Shown: positions 56,697-64,000 of the stretch, piece by piece
Numbering within the stretch: the stretch's first letter is position 1
Layout of the letters: each line of letters starts with the position of its first letter
Assembly: GCF_006715045.1 (NCBI RefSeq)
Contig: NZ_VFML01000001.1
Location: forward strand, 1,266,001 to 1,330,000
DNA: 64,000 bases
Direction: 5' to 3'
Source: Amycolatopsis cihanbeyliensis
GTDB taxonomy: Bacteria; Actinomycetota; Actinomycetes; Mycobacteriales; Pseudonocardiaceae
Translations under genes and position numbers: made by a program
Notes under the pieces: generated by a model
Told to the model about the DNA's origin: nothing
What the model saw: only the letters and a program-made list of their open reading frames with translations
Databases searched by the model: none

Positions 56697-57623
56697 TCAG
56701 CGGGAGTGGGCATGCCGTTCGCGCCAGCTCGTCACCGGCAGGGAGAACTTGCGTACCAGACGGTCGGTGAACGGGCCGTCCCACAGCCGCGCCAGCCGCA
56801 CCGATACCCGCCCCCAGACGACCTGGACCCGGGCACCCGGCGGCACTTCGAGGTGACGCAGGCCGTCGCAGGTGAGCACGGCCGGCGAGCCGTCCGGATC
56901 GACCTCCACGGTGATGACCGAGCTGCGGGACACCACCAGCGGCCGGGAGAACATGGCGTGCGCGTTGCTCGGCACCACCAGCAGCGCCTCGACCTCGGGC
57001 CAGATCACCGGACCGCCGGCGGAGAAGGCGTAGGCGGTGGACCCGGTCGGCGTCGCGCACAGCACTCCGTCGCAGCCGAAGGAGGACACCGGCCTGCCGT
57101 CGACCTCGATGAGCGCGTCCAGGATCCGTTCCCGGGTGCTCTTCTCCACGCTGGCCTCGTTCAGGGCCCAGGTCCGGGCCACGAGGTCGCCGTTCATACT
57201 CACCGTGACATCGACGGTCATCCGCTGCTCGACCCGGTAGCGGCGTTCGACCACCCGGCGCACGGTGTCGGTGAGCGCGTCGGAGTCCGCCTCGGTGAGG
57301 AATCCGACCCTCCCGAGGTTGACGCCGAGCAGGGGCACCCCGGCCGGGCGCGCCAGCTCCGCGGCCCGCAGCAGGGTCCCGTCACCGCCCAGCACCAGCA
57401 CCAGCTCGGTGCCCGCGGCCGGTTCGGACTCCGGACCGACCACCATGCACGGCGCCCCGGCGCCGTCGGGCTTGATGAGGTCGCGCACGTCCTCGTCCAG
57501 CACCCGCAACCGGATACCGGCCTCGGCGAGCCGGGCGGCGACCTCCCGGGCGGCGGGCCGGGTGGCGTCCCGGTCCGGATGGACGACGAGCAGCACCTCG
57601 CGCAGCTCGGTTTCCTCGATCAC
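56697..57623 (-). CDS. nadK: NAD kinase
   Basis: 308 residues. The diacylglycerol-kinase-like motif GGDGTLLRA and the NE/D motif (WALNEASVEK) are present, along with CATPTGSTAYAFSAGGP. It phosphorylates NAD to NADP using ATP or polyphosphate. The ATG overlaps the tlyA stop (ATGA). Confidence 0.95.
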   Translation of the reverse strand: MIEETELREVLLVVHPDRDATRPAAREVAARLAEAGIRLRVLDEDVRDLIKPDGAGAPCMVVGPESEPAAGTELVLVLGGDGTLLRAAELARPAGVPLLGVNLGRVGFLTEADSDALTDTVRRVVERRYRVEQRMTVDVTVSMNGDLVARTWALNEASVEKSTRERILDALIEVDGRPVSSFGCDGVLCATPTGSTAYAFSAGGPVIWPEVEALLVVPSNAHAMFSRPLVVSRSSVITVEVDPDGSPAVLTCDGLRHLEVPPGARVQVVWGRVSVRLARLWDGPFTDRLVRKFSLPVTSWRERHAHSR

Positions 57624-58450
57624 GAAGGCCCCTCCTGAACCGCGGTACGGGCGAGCCGTGCGATGTCCGGCTCGCCCGTATTGTCCATAGCGGACCCGCC
57701 CGCCGCCCTTCGCAGCCAGGCGAAGTACTCGACGTTCCCGGATGGCCCCGGTAGCGGGCTGGCCACCACGCCGGCCGGGCGCAGGCCGAGGGCGGTGGCC
57801 TCGGTCAGCACCGTACTGACGGCCTCGACGCGCAGCTCCGGATCGCGCACCACCCCACCGCTGCCCAGACGCTGCCTGCCGACCTCGAACTGGGGCTTGA
57901 CCATCGGCAACAGGTCGGCCCGCTCGGCGGTGCAGGCCAGCAACGCGGGCAGCACCAGGCGCAGCGAGATGAAGGAGAGGTCGGCGACGACCAGGTCGAC
58001 CTCGCCGCCGAGCTGCTCCGCGGACAGGCTACGCACGTTCGTCCTGTCCAGTACGTGGACGCGCTCATCGGTGCGCAGCCGCCAGTCCAGCAGCCCTCGC
58101 CCCACGTCCGCCGCGACCACCATGGCGGCGCCCTCCCTGAGCAGGACGTCGGTGAAACCGCCGGTGGAGGCACCGGCGTCGAGGCACCGTTTCCCGCCGA
58201 CGGACAGTCCGCGCGGCAGGAACTCGCGCAGCGCGCCCAGTAGCTTGTGCGCCCCCCGCGAGGCCCAGCCGGGGTCGTCCTCCACCCGCACGACGATCGG
58301 CGCATCGAGCTCCACCCCGGTGGCGGCCTTGTGGGCCACCAGGCCGCGCACGGTCACCTTGCCCTCGCTGATCAGCGAGGCCGCCTGGTCTCTCGAGCGA
58401 GCGAGGCCCCGGCGCACCAGCTCGGCGTCGAGGCGCGCCCTGCGCGGCAT
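57620..58450 (-). CDS. tlyA: TlyA family rRNA 2'-O-methyltransferase
   Basis: 276 residues: an S4 domain (LDAELVRRGLARSRDQAASL) and an FtsJ-like methyltransferase with CLDAGASTGGFTDVLL as the SAM motif and DLSFISLRLVLP. It methylates 16S and 23S rRNA cytidines and determines capreomycin sensitivity in mycobacteria. It heads the tlyA-nadK coupled pair, 3 bp after a small conserved gene. Confidence 0.93.
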   Translation of the reverse strand: MPRRARLDAELVRRGLARSRDQAASLISEGKVTVRGLVAHKAATGVELDAPIVVRVEDDPGWASRGAHKLLGALREFLPRGLSVGGKRCLDAGASTGGFTDVLLREGAAMVVAADVGRGLLDWRLRTDERVHVLDRTNVRSLSAEQLGGEVDLVVADLSFISLRLVLPALLACTAERADLLPMVKPQFEVGRQRLGSGGVVRDPELRVEAVSTVLTEATALGLRPAGVVASPLPGPSGNVEYFAWLRRAAGGSAMDNTGEPDIARLARTAVQEGPS

Positions 58451-58453
58451 GAG

Positions 58454-58690
58454 CTAGACCTTGTCGATGCTGGACAGCGCGACGGTCAGCTCGGTGTGCA
58501 CGGCGTCGAAGCGCTCGACGTGCTCGGCGAGCGGCAGGTCCGCCATGCCGTCGAGACCCGCGACGGCCTCGTCGATGCCGGCCCGCGGGTCGGTGTCCTG
58601 CGGCTGCGCCTGTTCCTGCTGACCGGGTGGTGGTCCGGGAACCGGCCGCGCCGCCGCTTCCCGCAATTCCGGGTTCGTCTCTTCGTGCAC
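58454..58690 (-). CDS. Small conserved hypothetical protein
   Basis: 78 residues, acidic and Pro/Gln-rich in the first half, then a helical segment (MADLPLAEHVERFDAVHTEL). It occupies the position of the small gene between the HAD phosphatase and tlyA in mycobacteria. No function known. Stop 3 bp before tlyA. Confidence 0.75.
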   Translation of the reverse strand: MHEETNPELREAAARPVPGPPPGQQEQAQPQDTDPRAGIDEAVAGLDGMADLPLAEHVERFDAVHTELTVALSSIDKV

Positions 58691-58731
58691 GCGTCAACGC
58701 TAGCCGATCGCGCTGCCCGATCGTGCACGGA

Positions 58732-59712
58732 TCAGGACAGGCCCAGCTCGGCGAGGGCCGCGCGGGAGTGTCGATCAAGCGCCTCGATCTCGTGGTGACC
58801 GTTCCGCCACGCGACGTCACAGAGCGTACGAAGGAGGTCGAGTGGGGCGCCGTTCCCGGATACGGTGAGCGCCGAGTTTCCGGCGTCCACCGTCCAGCCG
58901 GGTTGGGGCCCGATCCGCAGCTCGCCCATGGGCGCCGTCAGTGCGGTGAGATCCGCGGCGAGGTACTGCGGGCGTTCAGCCGGCTCGGCTGCGAGCAGCA
59001 CGGCGGGCGTGGTGACCCCGGTAAGGACCACCAGTGCCTCGAGCCCGGCACGGACCGCGCCCGCGATATCGGTGTCCAGCCGGTCGCCGACGACCAGCGC
59101 GGAGCTCGCCCCCGCGGAGCTCGCCGCGGCACGGAACAGCGGGGGCTCGGGTTTGCCCGCGACCAGCGGTGCCCGGCCGGTGGCGGTGCGGAGGGCGGTG
59201 ACCATCGAGCCGTTGCCCGGCAGTTGTCCCCGCTCGGTGGGCAGGGTCGGATCCACATTGCAGGCGACCCACCGCGCGCCGGCCCGGACGGCGACGCAGG
59301 CCTCGGCGAGATCGCCCCAGCAGGTGTCCGGTGAGTGGCCCTGCACCACGGCCGCCACCTCGGCGGAGGCCTCCCGCACCGGCCGCAGGCCCGCCCCGGC
59401 GACTTCCTCGGCGAGTGCCGCGGTGCCCACCACCAGCACCGTGGCGCCGGTGGGCAGCCGTTCCCCGAGCACCGAGGCCGCGGCCTGCGAACTCGTGCTG
59501 ACCTCGGCGGTATCGGCGGGGATGCCGAGCTCGGCCAGGTGATCGGCGACCGCCGACGCGGCTTTGGACGCGTTGTTGGTGACGAACCGGACCGGGGTGC
59601 CCGCGGCGCGCACCCCGTTGACCCCTTCCGCCGCACCGGGGATCGGGCGGGCGCCGTGGTACAGCGTGCCGTCCAGGTCGAACAGCACGGCATCGTGCCG
59701 CGGGTCACTCAT
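58732..59712 (-). CDS. HAD-IIA family phosphatase
   Basis: 326 residues. HAD motif I DLDGTLYHG (~residue 12), Thr/Ser in FVTNNASK, Lys near VAGKPEPP and motif IV VVGDRLDTDIAGA with the C2 cap. The mycobacterial relative acts on glycerol 3-phosphate; the substrate here is inferred. The start overlaps the TPR gene by 8 bp. Confidence 0.88.
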   Translation of the reverse strand: MSDPRHDAVLFDLDGTLYHGARPIPGAAEGVNGVRAAGTPVRFVTNNASKAASAVADHLAELGIPADTAEVSTSSQAAASVLGERLPTGATVLVVGTAALAEEVAGAGLRPVREASAEVAAVVQGHSPDTCWGDLAEACVAVRAGARWVACNVDPTLPTERGQLPGNGSMVTALRTATGRAPLVAGKPEPPLFRAAASSAGASSALVVGDRLDTDIAGAVRAGLEALVVLTGVTTPAVLLAAEPAERPQYLAADLTALTAPMGELRIGPQPGWTVDAGNSALTVSGNGAPLDLLRTLCDVAWRNGHHEIEALDRHSRAALAELGLS

Positions 59713-60919
59713 TGCCGAGCTCCGCGGCCCGTTCCGCGGCGTCGGTCTCCTCCTGGTCGTCGGCTTCGGCGGCGTGCAGGAACCAACGCAATGCCTCCTC
59801 CGCCCGCCCGGCCGCGAGCAGGTTGTCCGCGTAGGCGTAGAAGAGGCGGGCGCTCCACGGATACCGCGCCGCGGGATCCAGGTCGGCGCCCTGCAGCGAG
59901 ACCACGGCGGCGTCGAGCTGGCCGAGGTCGCGGCGCGCGCCCGCGGCCACGATCCGCAGCTCGACCTGCACCTCCTGCGGGAGCCGGCTCAGGTCGGCTT
60001 CCCTGGCGAGGTCGAGTGCGCGTTCCGGGCGGCCGAGGGCGCGTTCCGCGTCGGCGAGGATGGCGACGTGGATGTCGGTGCGAGCCATCCTGCGCACCGC
60101 ACGCAACTCGGAGAGGGCTTCGGACCATTTGCCCGCGTGGTAGGCGGCCAGCCCGACCGCCTCCCGCACGATCGGCACGCGGGAGGCCTTGGTCTTGGCG
60201 TACCTGGCGTGTTCGAGCGCCGCCTCCGGGTCGACGTCGATCAACCCGCCCGCGGCCACGAGATGCTTGCCGATCCGCTCGGCGAGATCCCTGGGCAGGG
60301 TGCGCAGCTCGCGCCGCGCCTCCTCGTCCAGGTCGGTGAACTCGACGTCCTCGGGCAACTCGGGCGCGGCCAGCAGTTCCTCCGCCACCGCGGCATCATC
60401 GGCCGGTCGCTCCCCGGCCTGCCGGGGGCGGGGATCACGCTGCCGCTCCCCGTCCCGCTTCCGGTCGGGACGCTGGTCCGCCTGCCCTACCCGGTCCCGC
60501 CGGTCCTGATCGCGATGCGGGCGGCGCTCCTGCCGGTCACCGGGCGCGCGGTCGCGGTGGCCCTGCCCGCGCTCGCCGGGCCCGCCTCGCCGTTCCTCCT
60601 CGCGGAACCGCCCACCGGATGCGGGTCGGCCCTGCCCGCGCCCACGATCCTGGCCGCCCCGCCGATCCTCGCGGTCCGGCCGGTCCGCGCCGCCGCCGTT
60701 GCGCCCCCGGTTCGGGTGTCCGCGCTCCTGCCGGTCGTCGTCTCGCCGGTTCCGGCCCGGACGGCCCCGTTCCCGGTCGCCGCCCTTCCCCTGTTCCCGG
60801 CCACGGCCGCTCGCCCCACCTTCGGAACGAGCAGGCCGACCGCCACCAGGCTGGTCCTTCCTTCGCGGCCGCTCGGACTCGCCGTCGCCCGCCGAGTCGC
60901 GTCGACCGTGCTCGGACAC
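59705..60919 (-). CDS. TPR-like protein with Arg/Gly-rich disordered N terminus
   Basis: 404 residues from GTG 60919 with a strong GGAGGAG. Residues ~10-175 are a low-complexity tract of Arg, Gly, Asp, Gln and Pro (many RG/RD pairs), predicted disordered. The C-terminal ~220 residues are a helical repeat domain (EFTDLDEEARRELRTLPRDL in part, then EAALEHARYAKTKASRVPIV) like Rv1691. RG-rich regions commonly bind RNA; closeness to the rRNA operon hints at ribosome assembly, but that is inference. Confidence 0.82.
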   Translation of the reverse strand: MSEHGRRDSAGDGESERPRRKDQPGGGRPARSEGGASGRGREQGKGGDRERGRPGRNRRDDDRQERGHPNRGRNGGGADRPDREDRRGGQDRGRGQGRPASGGRFREEERRGGPGERGQGHRDRAPGDRQERRPHRDQDRRDRVGQADQRPDRKRDGERQRDPRPRQAGERPADDAAVAEELLAAPELPEDVEFTDLDEEARRELRTLPRDLAERIGKHLVAAGGLIDVDPEAALEHARYAKTKASRVPIVREAVGLAAYHAGKWSEALSELRAVRRMARTDIHVAILADAERALGRPERALDLAREADLSRLPQEVQVELRIVAAGARRDLGQLDAAVVSLQGADLDPAARYPWSARLFYAYADNLLAAGRAEEALRWFLHAAEADDQEETDAAERAAELGNE

Positions 60920-60947
60920 CTGTTCTCCTCCATGGTCAAGACATGCA

Positions 60948-60994
60948 CAAAGGGCCCGCCAGGGAGCCAATCGACTACCCTAGCGGGCCCTTTG
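60948..60994 (-). terminator. Strong terminator of the rRNA operon
   Basis: CAAAGGGCCCGCCAGGG pairs with CCCTAGCGGGCCCTTTGG across a short loop, just downstream of 5S rRNA on the minus strand, with T-rich arm ends. It separates the rRNA operon from the gene starting at 60919, which then needs its own promoter or readthrough. Confidence 0.85.
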
Positions 60995-61001
60995 GAAAGG
61001 G

Positions 61002-61119
61002 TGCTCGGCGGTGTCCTACTCTCCCACACCCCTTCGAGTGCAGTACCATCGGCGCTGGTGGGCTTAGCTTCCGGGTTCGGAATGGGACCGGGCGTTTCCC
61101 CACCGCCATAACCACCGAA
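61002..61119 (-). rRNA. rrf: 5S ribosomal RNA
   Basis: The reverse strand gives the standard actinobacterial 5S sequence, including CCCGGTCCCATTCCGAACCC and the complementary ends (GGTGGT.../...GCCGAGC). About 118 nt; ends approximate to a few bases. Confidence 0.95.
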
Positions 61120-61124
61120 ACTCT

Positions 61125-61153
61125 CTGAAACACACACTGGTGTGGTGTTTCAG
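61125..61153 (-). other. Stem-loop in the 23S-5S spacer
   Basis: CTGAAACAC and GTGTTTCAG form 9-bp arms around an 11-base loop between 5S and 23S. A likely RNase III-type processing stem of the rRNA precursor. Confidence 0.5.
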
Positions 61154-61181
61154 AACCGTAGAGCGGATGCGTAACATCTTT

Positions 61182-64000
<2,819 letters not shown>

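Noticed and set aside
54361..56856. An 831-codon plus-strand frame opposite recN
   Set aside because: No recognisable domain and a composition typical of antisense shadows; RecN motifs are on the minus strand.

Overview
The window is high-GC actinobacterial chromosome. Start codons are often GTG, third positions are strongly GC-biased, and 4-bp ATGA/GTGA gene overlaps are frequent. The gene order from the left rRNA-side block (TPR protein, HAD phosphatase, tlyA, nadK, recN, steA, mctB, pyrG, NUDIX, xerD, parA, scpA, scpB, rluB, cmk, der) matches the block I recall from mycobacteria (Rv1691-Rv1713). The gene content (DUF5753/DUF397 pairs, type VII-like helical proteins, repeat family) points to Pseudonocardiaceae (Amycolatopsis-like), but the genus cannot be fixed from the sequence alone.

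Layout. 1-3405: 5'-partial acyl-CoA dehydrogenase overlapping a zinc/manganese-type ABC importer (ATPase, permease, lipoprotein). 3425-8235 (minus): GH88-like hydrolase with an MFS transporter, two RNA-methyltransferase-type genes and a cytochrome P450. 8477-12311: a decayed patch. It holds a site-2 protease/CBS gene with an in-frame TGA, a 5'-truncated hypothetical gene carrying a dispersed repeat, an intact IclR regulator and a uronate-dehydrogenase-like gene with several frameshifts. 12420-15852: three-gene oxidative operon (flavin monooxygenase, PF10118 hydrolase-like, PDR-type reductase). 15849-17079: an antitoxin/nuclease-like gene flanked by two identical 94-bp direct repeats. 17112-19140: ROK and TetR regulators.

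19372-24662 (minus) is the most striking locus. A 1319-residue membrane NRPS has the architecture of epsilon-poly-L-lysine synthetase: A and T domains, then six membrane segments alternating with three acyltransferase-like hexapeptide domains. It is translationally coupled to an M1 zinc aminopeptidase, a pairing that suggests synthesis plus degradation or self-protection for an isopeptide homopolymer.

24797-27600 (minus): cmk, plsC-like and der. 27674-33781 (minus): a complete seven-subunit Mrp/Mnh Na+/H+ antiporter operon (A to G), divergent from khtT-khtU (33882-35549), so this stretch looks devoted to pH and cation homeostasis. 35627-38709 (minus): a four-gene operon that looks like a type VII-secreted glycine-zipper effector with an accessory helical protein and a membrane protein that could confer immunity. 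It is followed by two small Cys-containing proteins and a divergent XRE/DUF397 regulator pair. This whole 14.7-kb stretch separates rluB from cmk, which are neighbours in mycobacteria.

41702-60919 (mostly minus): conserved housekeeping block for chromosome maintenance (parA, a ribbon-helix-helix partner, scpAB, xerD, recN), nucleotide and cofactor supply (pyrG, nadK, NUDIX), cell envelope and division (steA, mctB) and ribosome modification (rluB, tlyA). aroA is on the other strand, and there is one degenerate GT-C glycosyltransferase. 60948-64000 (minus): the 3' end of an rRNA operon (23S partial, 5S, terminator); 16S would lie beyond the right edge. No tRNA, CRISPR array or transposase was found.
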